A DNA stretch of 64,000 nucleotides, from positions 1 through 64,000 of the forward strand of contig NZ_FNDJ01000019.1 of NCBI RefSeq assembly GCF_900099965.1, read 5' to 3'. Positions within the stretch are counted from its first letter, which is position 1. Each line of letters begins with the position of its first letter. The position numbers were made by a program, and so were the translations under genes. This stretch comes from Nonomuraea jiangxiensis. GTDB lineage: Bacteria > Actinomycetota > Actinomycetes > Streptosporangiales > Streptosporangiaceae. Under the pieces are notes generated by a model. That model saw nothing but the letters and a program-made list of their open reading frames with translations, was not told the DNA's origin and ran no database searches. Shown in pieces: positions 25,693 through 34,110 of the stretch.

Positions 25693-26439
25693 TCAGGCGA
25701 GGCCGCCGTTGGTGTAGATGACCTGGCCGTTGACCCAGCGGGCGGGCCCGGCGAGGAAGGCGACGGTCTCGCTGATGTCCTCGGGCTGTCCGAGGCGCTC
25801 AAGCGGGGTGGCCTTGGCGAACCTGGCGACCGCGGCCTCGTCCTTGCCGTTGAAGAACAGCGGGCTCGCGGTGGGGCCGGGGGCGACCGCGTTGACGGTG
25901 ATGTCCCTGCCGCGCAGCTCGCGGGCCAGGATCAGGGTGATGCCCTCGACGGCGGCCTTGCTGGCGACGTACGGGCCGTAGGTGGGCAGTTGGGTGCGGG
26001 TGACGGAGGTCGAGAAGTTGATGATGGCGCCACCCGGGCGCAGGCGGCGGGCGGCCAGCTTCGAGACGACGAAGGCGCCGCGGATGTTGGTGCGGTGCAT
26101 CCGGTCCAGGTCGTCCAGGTCGAGCTCGACGATGGGGGTCAGGATCATGATGCCCGCGGTGTTCACCACCACGTCGATGCCGCCGAAGGCGGACTCCACG
26201 GCGTCGAACGCGGCGGTCATCTCGTCCTCGTCCCCGACGTCGCCGCCGATGGCGATGGCCTGTCCGCCACGGGAGACGAGGTCGGCGACCATCGCCTCGG
26301 CCCGGTCCTTGTTACCGGAGTAGTGCACGGCCACGGCGAAACCGTCGGCGACGAGGCGCTCGACGACGACGTGGCCGATGCCTCCCGTGCCGCCGGTGAC
26401 CAGCGCGACACGGACGTTTGCTGTGGTGTTCTCGGTCAT
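25693..26439 (-). CDS. SDR family oxidoreductase (3-oxoacyl reductase-like)
   Basis: 248 residues, full classical SDR: ALVTGGTGGIGHVVVERLV, NTAGIM, IINFSTSVTR with catalytic Ser, YGPYVASKAAVEGIT (YxxxK), AVAPGPTASPLF and a C-terminal WVNGQVIYTNGG, which is typical of FabG-like enzymes. It is co-directional with the SDR and NTF2-like genes downstream and the TetR gene upstream. Probably one operon for detoxifying or modifying a small carbonyl compound. Confidence 0.87.
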   Translation of the reverse strand: MTENTTANVRVALVTGGTGGIGHVVVERLVADGFAVAVHYSGNKDRAEAMVADLVSRGGQAIAIGGDVGDEDEMTAAFDAVESAFGGIDVVVNTAGIMILTPIVELDLDDLDRMHRTNIRGAFVVSKLAARRLRPGGAIINFSTSVTRTQLPTYGPYVASKAAVEGITLILARELRGRDITVNAVAPGPTASPLFFNGKDEAAVARFAKATPLERLGQPEDISETVAFLAGPARWVNGQVIYTNGGLA

Positions 26440-26512
26440 GAGGGTTTCCTTCTCGTGTTTCAGGGGTGCTGCGGCTTGAGCGGATCTCCAGAAAGCGGGC
26501 GGGGGCCCGGTG

Positions 26513-27214
26513 TCACGGCTTCGGGCCGTGCGCCAGCCGGGTCAGCCATTCGGCCAGCAGCTCCCGCTCCGCGGGGCTGAACGACTCCGGCGGGGCGGAA
26601 CGCAGGAGCGCCGCGAGGGTGTTGGCCGCCTGCGGCACGGCCGGTGGTTCGGGCGGGGTGCCGCCGTCCGGCTCGGGCGTCAGGATGCCGGCCAGCACGA
26701 TCTCCCTGACGTGCGTCGAGAGCTCCACGCTGCGGTGCAGCTCCGGCCGGGTGAGCAGGGCGAGCGCGACCCCGCTGTTGGCCGAGATCACGATCTCGGC
26801 GGCACGGTCGGGCTCGATCGCCAGGCGGCCGGCCCGGGCGACCCGTTCGAGCACCGATCGCAGCAGCTCGTGGGCCTCGCCGACAGAGCGCGGCGCGGAG
26901 GCCAGACCCGGGGTGTACATCAGCCGATAGAGGTTGGGGTGCTCCAGGGCGAAGCGCGTGTGCTCCTCCCAGCCGCGCCGCAGGTCCGCCACCGGATCCG
27001 AGGTGGGCACCGCGGCACGCTTGGCGGCCAGGTATTCCCCGAACCCGTGGTCGACGACCGCGGACAGCAGACCGTCCTTGTCGCCGAAGAGCCGGTAGAT
27101 CACCGGCTGCTGGACGCCGGCCTTCTCCCCGACGCCCCTGGTGGAGATGTCGCCGTTCGGCGAGGCCTCCAGCAGCTCGGTAGCGGCCAGCACTATCCGC
27201 GATCTGTGATCCAT
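26513..27214 (-). CDS. TetR family regulator
   Basis: 233 residues. HTH at about 1-50: RIVLAATELLEASPNGDIST, VGEKAGVQQPVIYRLFGDKDGLLSAV. The C-terminal domain has YRLMYTPGLA and an acidic LxxLL-rich helix set. A palindrome sits directly against its start codon (27215-27229), so it is probably autoregulated and controls the SDR/SDR/NTF2 genes that follow on the same strand. Confidence 0.85.
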   Translation of the reverse strand: MDHRSRIVLAATELLEASPNGDISTRGVGEKAGVQQPVIYRLFGDKDGLLSAVVDHGFGEYLAAKRAAVPTSDPVADLRRGWEEHTRFALEHPNLYRLMYTPGLASAPRSVGEAHELLRSVLERVARAGRLAIEPDRAAEIVISANSGVALALLTRPELHRSVELSTHVREIVLAGILTPEPDGGTPPEPPAVPQAANTLAALLRSAPPESFSPAERELLAEWLTRLAHGPKP

Positions 27215-27229
27215 GTTAGCGACGATAAC
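27215..27229. promoter_or_regulatory. Palindromic operator at the TetR gene start
   Basis: GTTAGCGACGATAAC: arms GTTAGCG and CGATAAC match at 6 of 7 positions around a central A. It directly abuts the ATG (27214, minus strand), a position at which a bound TetR protein would block a leaderless transcript. Confidence 0.45.
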
Positions 27230-27282
27230 AGGTCATGACGATCGGCGCAAACAGATTTTTGTTATCAGTGATCCAGAGGCGT

Positions 27283-28200
27283 TCACGCCGGCTCGGCCTC
27301 GGAGGCGGGCCGGGTGGGGACCTCGGTCTCGATGAACTTGAGGAGGCGGGCGTTGACCAGGTCGGGCGCCTCCGCGGGGAGCCCGTGGCCGATGCCCGGC
27401 ACCATCTCCGCGCGTACGCCGGGGATGAGGTTCCGGGCCCGGACCTGTGCGCGGCGGGCACTGACCAGGATGCTGCGCTGCGCCAGCAGGACGAGGGCCG
27501 GGAGGTTCACCGACCGCAGCTCCTCGTCCGTGAACGGCCTGCCCGGCGGGCGCGAGGAAGGGCGGAAGGTCCTGGCGCTCAGCATGATCGGGGCCATCAA
27601 CCGCCGCGGGGCGACCAGCGCGTGGTTGGCCAGCACCCGGCCGAACCACGGACGGAACCGGCGCGGGGCGAGCATCGCGACCAGCCCGCCAAGGGTGCTG
27701 ACCAGGAAGCGGGCGGGCACCTTCTCCAGTCCGGCGGGGTCCAGCGGCGAGATCGAGGCCAGGCGCCCGGGCGCGTAGATGGCCTGATTGAGGGTGAGCC
27801 AACCGCCATAGGACAGGCCGACGAGATGGACACCGTCGAGCCCGAGACCGGCGAGCACCTCGTCCAGCCAGGCGGCGTTGTCGCGGGAGTCCTTCGCGAC
27901 CACGCGCTGAACGCTGCGGCCCGGGTCGTCGAGGGTGTCGATCGCGTACACCGGGTGGTTCTCGCCCAGGGCGGCGATCTGGGGATACCAGGTGGACGCG
28001 TTCGCGCCGTGGCCGTGCAGGAGCACGATGGGCTCCCCGTGGCCGGGCCCGAACCGGTGTACGTGCACGGTGCCGAAGCGGGTCTCGACGTCGACTTCCG
28101 TACGCGGTTCCGGCCACAGCCGCATGGCCTCGTCGTACGCCCGCAGGAACCGTGCGCGGGCCTTGTCGCTGGTGAACCGTCCGACAGCGGTCCTTGTCAC
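27283..28200 (-). CDS. Alpha/beta hydrolase
   Basis: 305 residues. Oxyanion region VLLHGHGANASTWYPQIAAL, nucleophile elbow in HLVGLSYGGWLTL, and C-terminal His in GIGHGLPAEAPDLV. There is no signal peptide, so it is cytoplasmic. GTG 28200 is chosen because AAAGGA lies upstream and the frame above it crosses the operator. It is divergent from a TetR gene with a strong palindrome between them, so expression is almost certainly under that repressor. The substrate is unknown (ester or epoxide). Confidence 0.83.
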   Translation of the reverse strand: MTRTAVGRFTSDKARARFLRAYDEAMRLWPEPRTEVDVETRFGTVHVHRFGPGHGEPIVLLHGHGANASTWYPQIAALGENHPVYAIDTLDDPGRSVQRVVAKDSRDNAAWLDEVLAGLGLDGVHLVGLSYGGWLTLNQAIYAPGRLASISPLDPAGLEKVPARFLVSTLGGLVAMLAPRRFRPWFGRVLANHALVAPRRLMAPIMLSARTFRPSSRPPGRPFTDEELRSVNLPALVLLAQRSILVSARRAQVRARNLIPGVRAEMVPGIGHGLPAEAPDLVNARLLKFIETEVPTRPASEAEPA

Positions 28201-28214
28201 CTTGAGGGTCCTTT

Positions 28215-28244
28215 CTTTTGGTAGTACGACTGTACTATCAAAAG
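28215..28244. promoter_or_regulatory. TetR operator in the hydrolase/TetR divergent region
   Basis: Arms CTTTTGGTAGTAC (28215-28227) and GTACTATCAAAAG (28232-28244) pair at 12 of 13 positions around a 4-bp centre. The site is 15 bp from the hydrolase start and 45 bp from the TetR start and covers both promoters. Confidence 0.7.
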
Positions 28245-28288
28245 CGTTGGAGCAGTTCGTTAGGGTGCCAGGCGAGGAGGTGGGGCTG

Positions 28289-28909
28289 GTGCCGAAGCTG
28301 GCGGACCACGGACAGCGGCGCGCCCAGATCGCCGAGGCGCTGCTGCGCATCGCCGGGAGCAGCGGGTTGCATGCCGTCACCATGCGCTCCGTCGCCGCCG
28401 AGGCCGGTTTCTCCGTGTCCGTGGTGCAGTACTACTTCGAGTCCAAGGAGAAGCTGCTGCTCTTCGCGCTGCAGTACCTGGCGCGGCGGGTGAGCGAGCG
28501 GGTCGAGGCCCGGGTGCGCGCGGCGGGATCCCCGCCCACCGCGCGGCGCGTCGTCGAGGCCGTCCTCACGCAGGCGCTCCCCACCGATGCGGAGAGCCGC
28601 ACCTTCCACCTCGTCTACACCGCGTACGCGGTGCTGTCGGTGACCGATCCCGCGCTCGCCGCGCAGCCGTTCATGAGCGCTCCCGACGAGATGCGGGCCT
28701 TCCTCACCGACCAGATCCGCGCCGCGCAGAGCGCCGGGGAAGCCCCCGCCGACCTGGACGCGCAGGCCGAGGCCACGGGACTGCTCGCCATGTCGGCGGG
28801 CCTCGGCACCAGCGTGCTCCTCGGACAGGTCACCGCCGGCGACGCGCTGGCGATCCTGCGCTACCACCTCGGCCGCATCGTCCCTGAGCCTGAGGGCGTC
28901 CGCGGTTGA
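28289..28909 (+). CDS. TetR family regulator (BetI-like C-terminal domain)
   Basis: 206 residues. HTH: RRAQIAEALLRIAGSSGLHA, VTMRSVAAEAGFSVSVVQYYFESKEKLL. The C-terminal domain (about 80-200) is of the TetR_C_6/BetI type. GTG 28289 is chosen because GAGGAGG lies 8 nt upstream; GTG 28280 is also in frame. Divergent from the alpha/beta hydrolase and very likely binding the 30-bp palindrome between them. Confidence 0.85.
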   Translation: MPKLADHGQRRAQIAEALLRIAGSSGLHAVTMRSVAAEAGFSVSVVQYYFESKEKLLLFALQYLARRVSERVEARVRAAGSPPTARRVVEAVLTQALPTDAESRTFHLVYTAYAVLSVTDPALAAQPFMSAPDEMRAFLTDQIRAAQSAGEAPADLDAQAEATGLLAMSAGLGTSVLLGQVTAGDALAILRYHLGRIVPEPEGVRG

Positions 28910-28963
28910 CGGTCATGGGTGGCGCCGCCCGTGCCGCGCGAAAAGCCGCGACAGGTCACTTCG

Positions 28964-30052
28964 TCACAGGCAGGAGAGCCGGACCGGGCCGGCCGCCATC
29001 GACCGGTCGCCCGTGGTGTTCCCCAGGCCGTTGTCCCGGATCTCCACCATGACCATGCCGCTGGTGACCGCGACGGGGAACGGCGTCGGGATCCAGGCGC
29101 CCTGCCGCGCGCCCTGGTCGAGGGTGAACTCCGCGACGGTACGGGCGTCGTCGTCGAAGCCATCGCGGACGGTGTACCAGACGCGCTGGGCGGCGTGCCG
29201 GGCCTTGACCACGTACGCCTCGACGAAGCACTGGTGCCGGCCGCGCAACCCGGTGGTGAACCGCCACTGGAACGTGTTCTGCGGGCGTTCGGCGGACTGC
29301 GGGTCGTAGGTCAGGTTGGAGAACAGGAAGCCGTTCCCGCACCCGTCGCCCGTCCAGCCGGGCGCCTCGTCCTCCCGCCAGCCGTCCTGACCCGGCACGC
29401 CACTCATCCGGACGGTACGGCTGGTGTCACGCGGGCAGTAGGGTCCGGCGACCGCCGTGAACACGGGTTCGACCGGGCTCGTACGGGCCTCGGCCGCCTG
29501 GGCACTCTGCACCGCCGAGCCCAACCCCGCCGCCGGGACCTCCTGCCGCGTCCCGCCCGCACTCGTGTCCGCGCCCTTCGTCGCCGAGACCGGCCAGGAC
29601 GGCAGGTCCGTACCGAACGCGCCGGCCGTGACCAGCCCGACCAGCCCCAGCACGGCGATGCTCACCGAGAGCCGCACCACGCGGCGGCGCGGGAGCCGCT
29701 GAGCGGCGCCGGTGGACGGAGGCGCCCCGATCCCGCGATCGGTCTCGCCACCCATGGTGACGGCACAGGCGACGTCCAGCTCCGCCTTGGCCTCGTGCCA
29801 CCTCCTGCTCCACTCGTCCTGATCGCCACCGCACGCGCCCGCGTACGCCTGCGTGACCCCCAGGCTCGGCAGCCGGTCCCCCGCCGCGGCGGCGGAGAGC
29901 GCGGAAGCGGAATATCCTGCCTTGCGCTCCATCGCCCGATAGCTCGGATTGCCGGCATCCGCCCGGAGCTCGCGTAGCCCCTGAGCGAACTCCTGAAGCG
30001 GACCGGGCGGCACCGGCCGCTCCCTCCGCCCCCGTAACGTGTTGTCCTGCAT
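28964..30052 (-). CDS. XRE-type HTH protein with membrane helix and extracytoplasmic domain
   Basis: 362 residues. The N-terminal HTH (about 15-75) reads FAQGLRELRADAGNPSYRAM, SASALSAAAAGDRLPS, the Streptomyces-type degenerate XRE module. A membrane helix follows (about 126-147, VVRLSVSIAVLGLVGLVT). The C-terminal domain (about 200-362) is beta-rich with cysteines (GPYCP, GDGCGNGF, HQCFVEAYV, RLSCL) and would lie outside the cell. A one-protein sensor-regulator layout. ATG 30052 has GGGGG upstream. Confidence 0.72.
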   Translation of the reverse strand: MQDNTLRGRRERPVPPGPLQEFAQGLRELRADAGNPSYRAMERKAGYSASALSAAAAGDRLPSLGVTQAYAGACGGDQDEWSRRWHEAKAELDVACAVTMGGETDRGIGAPPSTGAAQRLPRRRVVRLSVSIAVLGLVGLVTAGAFGTDLPSWPVSATKGADTSAGGTRQEVPAAGLGSAVQSAQAAEARTSPVEPVFTAVAGPYCPRDTSRTVRMSGVPGQDGWREDEAPGWTGDGCGNGFLFSNLTYDPQSAERPQNTFQWRFTTGLRGRHQCFVEAYVVKARHAAQRVWYTVRDGFDDDARTVAEFTLDQGARQGAWIPTPFPVAVTSGMVMVEIRDNGLGNTTGDRSMAAGPVRLSCL

Positions 30053-30288
30053 GATCGTGCCCCCTGACGTGAACTGTGCCTTCCTATTCGCGCCCGCCCG
30101 CCCGGCGGACTCCACGCCCGGCCACGAGCACCAGAAACCGCAGCCCTGGGGCCCGCGTAGCGGTCCGTGAAGGCCCGACTGGATGAACGCGCTTCATCTA
30201 GCCCCGGAAACACCCCGGCCATGACACTGCAAGTCGGTGCCCCATGGCACCACAGGTTCCCTCGGACACGGAAAGGAGCTGACGGGTC

Positions 30289-30738
30289 GTGAGACGACTC
30301 GCCATCTTCGTGACCGCGCTCGTCTCGGTGACCGGGATCGTCGCAGTCCCAGCCGCCGAGGCGGCCTCCGTAGCGCAGCACCACCGCACCGCCGTCGAAT
30401 GCCCGGCGTCCGCGGAAGGGGGTGCCCTGGCGGGATGCGAGGTCTCACCCGAACCGCCGGACCGATGGTTGTTCGAGCCGTGCGGCATCGTCTCCGCCTG
30501 CGTGGTCTACACCGGGCAGGACATGTGCGACCGGACCCAGCGGATGAGGGCCCACCGGCCGGGCGGCGACGCGTACACGCGCGACTGCGGCAGCCGCGCG
30601 GTCATGGTCCAGTGGGGCTGCCCCGCGGACACCCCGCGGCAGCCTCCGACTCCGAGTACGGACCCCGCCGCCGGGTGCTCGATCGCCTGGTACTTCGACG
30701 ACCTCGCCACGGCAGGAAACCACCCGGGGGCGGCATAA
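30289..30738 (+). CDS. Small secreted cysteine-rich protein
   Basis: 149 residues. Signal peptide about 1-26 (RRLAIFVTALVSVTGIVAVPAAEAA, AxA cleavage). The mature part has seven cysteines (VECPAS, AGCEVS, EPCGIVSACVV, DMCDRT, RDCGS, WGCPAD, GCSIAW) and no recognised domain. GTG 30289 is preceded by AAAGGAG. Its TAA overlaps the ATG of the next hydrolase gene (TAATG), so the two are translationally coupled. Function unknown. Confidence 0.72.
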   Translation: MRRLAIFVTALVSVTGIVAVPAAEAASVAQHHRTAVECPASAEGGALAGCEVSPEPPDRWLFEPCGIVSACVVYTGQDMCDRTQRMRAHRPGGDAYTRDCGSRAVMVQWGCPADTPRQPPTPSTDPAAGCSIAWYFDDLATAGNHPGAA

Positions 30739-31658
30739 TGGCCGAAAGAAGGCCGAGCATGACAGACAGCAGCGCTTTCGGCACGTCAGCGCACGCGCTC
30801 ACGCGCGACGGCCGCCGGCTGCACTACGTCACTTCGGGGGTCGGCGAGCCGCTCGTCCTGTTCGAGGCCGGGGGCAACGGCTCGCGGACCACCTGGGGCC
30901 TGGTGCAGGGGCAGGTGGCGGAGACCACAGGCACGCTCGCCTACGACCGCGCGGGATTCGGCCGCAGCGAGCCGGACGCGGCGCCCCGTGCCATGGACCG
31001 GATCGTCGACGACCTGGAGGATCTCGTCGAGTACGTCGGCGCGCGGCCCTGCGTGCTGGTCGGGCACAGTCTGGGCGGGCCGATCTGCCGCTCCCTCGCC
31101 TACCGCAGGCCCGACCTGGTGGCCGGGCTGGTGCTGGTGGACCAGGCGTCCGAAGACTGCGGCTTCTACTACGCCAGGGCTTTCAGCAGGCTCGGCGCGC
31201 TGCTCAACAAGGTCTTCACCGTTCCGCTGGCGAGGACCGGAATGCTGGGGCTGCTGACCACCCGCCGCCTGTACCGGGAGTTTCCGGCGGCCATGGTCCG
31301 TGAGATCCGCAGGGAGGAGTTCTCCTCGGCCGCGTTCCGGGCCCACGAGTCGGAAACGCGGCACCTCGCGGACGGCTTCCGCGCGCTGCGGCTGGTGAGC
31401 GCGGCGCAGGCGCTCCCGGACGTACCCGTCACCCTCATCTCCGGCGCCACCGGGAAACACCGCACCCGGGGGATGTGGGCGCAACTCGCGGCAAGCCACC
31501 AGCGGTTGGCGGGAGCCCTTCCGCGGGGCAGGCACGTGTGGGCCGACGGCAGTGGCCATATGGTGCCGATGGAGACGCCCGGGCTCGTCGTCGACGAAAT
31601 CCGGAAGGTCCTGAAGGCCCTTTCGGATCCGCCTGCGCCCGGCGCCCCCGAGCGCTGA
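30738..31658 (+). CDS. Alpha/beta hydrolase
   Basis: 306 residues. Catalytic elbow LVGHSLGGPICRSLAY, acid region PVTLISGATGKH, and histidine in DGSGHMVPMETPGLV; LAYDRAGFGRSEPD is the usual strand-4 motif. There is no signal peptide. ATG 30738 overlaps the preceding stop; ATG 30759 with AAGGCCGAG upstream is an alternative. Coupled to a small secreted protein; the link between them is unclear. Confidence 0.83.
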   Translation: MAERRPSMTDSSAFGTSAHALTRDGRRLHYVTSGVGEPLVLFEAGGNGSRTTWGLVQGQVAETTGTLAYDRAGFGRSEPDAAPRAMDRIVDDLEDLVEYVGARPCVLVGHSLGGPICRSLAYRRPDLVAGLVLVDQASEDCGFYYARAFSRLGALLNKVFTVPLARTGMLGLLTTRRLYREFPAAMVREIRREEFSSAAFRAHESETRHLADGFRALRLVSAAQALPDVPVTLISGATGKHRTRGMWAQLAASHQRLAGALPRGRHVWADGSGHMVPMETPGLVVDEIRKVLKALSDPPAPGAPER

Positions 31659-31710
31659 TCGGCCTTGTACGGAACCCGCGCCGCCGGCTCCGACCGCGCA
31701 TCGGTGTCCC

Positions 31711-32184
31711 TCATCCCCACTGGCCGGGCCGGTAGTCGCCGGCGGGCTGCTGGACAATGACGTTCAGGCGGTTGAAGGCGTTGACCACGGCGACGAGCGA
31801 CACCAGGGCGGCGAGCTGGTCCTCGTCGTAGTGCTTGGCCGCGTTCGCCCAGACCTCGTCGGACACGCCCCCGGCCGCGTCGGCGATCCGGGTGCCCTGC
31901 TCGGCCAGCTCCAGGGCGGCCCGCTCCGCCTCGGTGAAGACCGTCGCCTCCCGCCAGGCGGCGACCAGATGAAGACGCTGCGCAGACTCCCCCGCCCGCG
32001 CCGCGTCCTTGGTGTGCATGTCGATGCAGAAGCCGCAGCCGTTGATCTGGCTGATGCGGAGTGCGAGCAGCTCCTGGATCGCGGCGGGCAGCGTCGAATC
32101 GTGCACGGTCCTGGACGCGGCGACGATCTGCTTCACGACCTTCCCCGAGACCGGGATGTTGCGATGGTCCAGACGGGCTTCCAT
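31711..32184 (-). CDS. Carboxymuconolactone decarboxylase/AhpD-like protein
   Basis: 157 residues. AhpD-type redox motif CGFCIDMH within ALRISQINGCGFCIDMHTKD, followed by LHLVAAWREATVFTEAERAAL and the ending LAALVSLVAVVNAFNRLNVI. AhpD proteins use the CxxC for alkylhydroperoxide reduction or related thiol chemistry. A paralogue lies at 34111-34581. The start is ATG 32184; ATG 32217 is 11 codons upstream, inside an inverted repeat. Confidence 0.85.
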   Translation of the reverse strand: MEARLDHRNIPVSGKVVKQIVAASRTVHDSTLPAAIQELLALRISQINGCGFCIDMHTKDAARAGESAQRLHLVAAWREATVFTEAERAALELAEQGTRIADAAGGVSDEVWANAAKHYDEDQLAALVSLVAVVNAFNRLNVIVQQPAGDYRPGQWG

Positions 32185-32201
32185 GCTGATCTCCTTGCTG
32201 T

Positions 32202-32222
32202 GTCGGTGGTCACTCAACCGAC
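32202..32222. repeat. Inverted repeat upstream of the AhpD-like gene
   Basis: GTCGGT (32202-32207) and ACCGAC (32217-32222) are perfect 6-bp complements with a 9-bp spacer, 18 bp before the start. The spacing equals that of the Rrf2-type sites at 33513 and 34065, but the arm sequence differs. Confidence 0.35.
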
Positions 32223-32241
32223 GACACAGCCCGGCGAGATG

Positions 32242-33282
32242 TCAGGCGTCCTGCCGGTGCAGCAGGAGCATCGCCGCGTCGTCGAGCAGCGGACCGCCGA
32301 CGTGCGCGACGAGGTCGGCGCGCAGCGCGTCCAGGGCGGCCTGGGGTTCTTCCCGGCCGAGAAGGCGGGCGCGGTCGGCCAGCGGGTAGAAGGCGCCGAC
32401 GGAGTTCCTCGCCTCGATGACCCCGTCGGTGAAGAACAGCAGGCGATCCCCGCTGCCGAACGGGGTCCGGTGCGCCTTCACCGCCCCCGTGCCGAGCGCG
32501 CCCAGGCCGAGCGGCAGGCCGTGCTCGGGCAGGTCCACGGTGGTGATCTCGCCGTCCGGGCGGATCAGCAGCGGCGCCGGATGGCCGAAGTTCACGAGTG
32601 AGATCTCGCCGTCGTGCACCTCGGCGACGATCGCGGTGACGAACTGCTCCCCGTCCAGGTGCCTGGCCAGGCTCACCTCCAGCCGCTCGCCGATGTCGGC
32701 CAGGTCGGGCTCGTCGTAGGCGGCCTCGCGGAAGGCGCCCAGCACCCAGGCCGCCGTCTCGACCGCCGCCAGCCCGTTGCCCTGGACGTCCCCGATCAGC
32801 AGCCGTACGCCGTGCGGGGTCGTGACGACCTCGTACAGGTCACCGCCGATCTGGGCCTCGGCCGCCGCCGAGGTGTAGGACAGCGCCACCCGTAAGTCGC
32901 CCGCCCGCCGGGGAACCGGCCGCAGCAGCACGCGCTGGGCGGCCTCGGCGACCAGTCGCACGCTGGCCAGCTCCCGCTCCCGTCGCAACCGCAGATGGCT
33001 GGCCATCATGCTGGCCACGGTGATCCCGATGATGGTCACGATGGTGAGGTTGTTCTGCCATTTGAGCAGCGACCCGTTGTTGTACGCGAGCGGCACGCAG
33101 ATGGCCAGCGCGACCGCGCCCACCAGGGCCGTCCTGCGGACACTGCCGGACACCGACGCGAAGGTGGGGCCCAGGGTGAGGAGCGGCAGGAAGGCCAGCT
33201 CGGGCTCGGCCAGCAGGTCGATCAGGGCGACACCCAGCATGACGGTGAAAGGCAGCCAGCGCAGGGCATGCTCTGATCTCAC
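32242..33282 (-). CDS. Membrane PP2C (SpoIIE) serine phosphatase
   Basis: 346 residues. About four membrane helices in the first 105 residues (FTVMLGVALIDLLAE, LTIVTIIGITVASMMAS) and a SpoIIE-type PP2C domain (about 125-346): IGGDLYEVV, VRLLIGDVQGNGLAAVETAA, LVNFGHPAPLLI, LLFFTDGVIEARN, DDAAMLLL with metal-binding aspartates. These phosphatases usually act on anti-anti-sigma (STAS) proteins. Start GTG 33282. The 257 bp between it and the Rrf2 gene carry no other gene. Confidence 0.85.
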   Translation of the reverse strand: MRSEHALRWLPFTVMLGVALIDLLAEPELAFLPLLTLGPTFASVSGSVRRTALVGAVALAICVPLAYNNGSLLKWQNNLTIVTIIGITVASMMASHLRLRRERELASVRLVAEAAQRVLLRPVPRRAGDLRVALSYTSAAAEAQIGGDLYEVVTTPHGVRLLIGDVQGNGLAAVETAAWVLGAFREAAYDEPDLADIGERLEVSLARHLDGEQFVTAIVAEVHDGEISLVNFGHPAPLLIRPDGEITTVDLPEHGLPLGLGALGTGAVKAHRTPFGSGDRLLFFTDGVIEARNSVGAFYPLADRARLLGREEPQAALDALRADLVAHVGGPLLDDAAMLLLHRQDA

Positions 33283-33512
33283 TCCGACCCCCGCATCACC
33301 GTAGGCGTGTGCCCCATGCCCTTCGCGCTCGCCGAGCCGCCTCCCCAGGCGAGCGACAACGTGGATGGCGTCGATGCACAAGCATTACTCAGCACGCGTC
33401 TTTCCTCAAGCGCAACTCGCCTTTGTGAGCCTTTTGCGGATATGCGAAAGATGCCGTGAAAGTACGCAACTGTGGGCAGCGGTGGGCGGCTTCGAGCACG
33501 GTTGCGCGGCCT

Positions 33513-33539
33513 GATTCTGGATGGCTAGTATCCAGGATC
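33513..33539. promoter_or_regulatory. Rrf2 operator (autoregulatory site)
   Basis: GATTCTGGAT (33513-33522) and ATCCAGGATC (33530-33539) are complements at 9 of 10 positions around 7 bp, ending at the base before the Rrf2 ATG. A related site precedes the AhpD-like gene at 34065-34089. Confidence 0.6.
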
Positions 33540-34025
33540 ATGCGGATGAGCGAGGGCGTGGAATGGGCCCTGCACACCTGCCTCAACCTGACCTGGGTCG
33601 AGACGGACGAGGCGATGACCGCCGCGCGGCTGGCGGCGTTCTACGAGCTGCCCACGGCCTACCTGAACAAGCAGCTCCAGGCACTCGCCCGGGCCGGCAT
33701 CCTCACCTCCACCCCCGGTCCGCGCGGCGGGTTCCGGCTGGCCCGCCGGCCGGAGCACATCACGCTGCTCGACGTGGTGACGGCGATCGAGGGGCCGGGC
33801 GAGGCGTTCCGCTGCGAGGAGGTCCTGCGCAAGGGGCCCGGCGGCCGGGCCGGCGTCGACTACCGCAAGGCGTGCGTCGTCTCGCAGGCCATGCGCCAGG
33901 CGGAGCTGGCCTGGCGCAAGGAGCTGGCCGGTCAGACGCTCGCCGACATCAAGGAGACGGTGGAGCGCCGCGCCCCCCGCACACCCGCGTCCACGCGCGA
34001 CTGGCTCGCCGGTCGCCGCCCCTGA
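33540..34025 (+). CDS. Rrf2 family transcriptional regulator
   Basis: 161 residues. Winged helix: EWALHTCLNLTWVETDEAMT, LAAFYELPTAYLNKQLQALARAGIL, GPRGGFRLARRPEHITLLDVVTAI. Cysteines in FRCEEVL and KACVVSQ flank a long loop where Fe-S-binding members keep their ligands, plus one in helix 1. This permits but does not prove an iron-sulfur or redox switch. The ATG at 33540 directly abuts a strong palindrome. The following AhpD-like gene shares the site, so the regulator probably controls peroxide or thiol stress functions. Confidence 0.86.
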   Translation: MRMSEGVEWALHTCLNLTWVETDEAMTAARLAAFYELPTAYLNKQLQALARAGILTSTPGPRGGFRLARRPEHITLLDVVTAIEGPGEAFRCEEVLRKGPGGRAGVDYRKACVVSQAMRQAELAWRKELAGQTLADIKETVERRAPRTPASTRDWLAGRRP

Positions 34026-34064
34026 GCGACACCGCCGGCCCGGCCGGCCCTGCCGCTCGCCCGA

Positions 34065-34089
34065 ATTCTGGATATCCATCGTCCAGATC
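34065..34089. promoter_or_regulatory. Second Rrf2-type operator, before the AhpD-like gene
   Basis: ATTCTGGAT ... GTCCAGATC with perfect core arms TCTGGA (34067-34072) and TCCAGA (34082-34087). The core-to-core distance is 15 bp, exactly as in the site at 33513-33539. Confidence 0.55.
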
Positions 34090-34110
34090 AACCAGAATGG
34101 AGAAACACCG

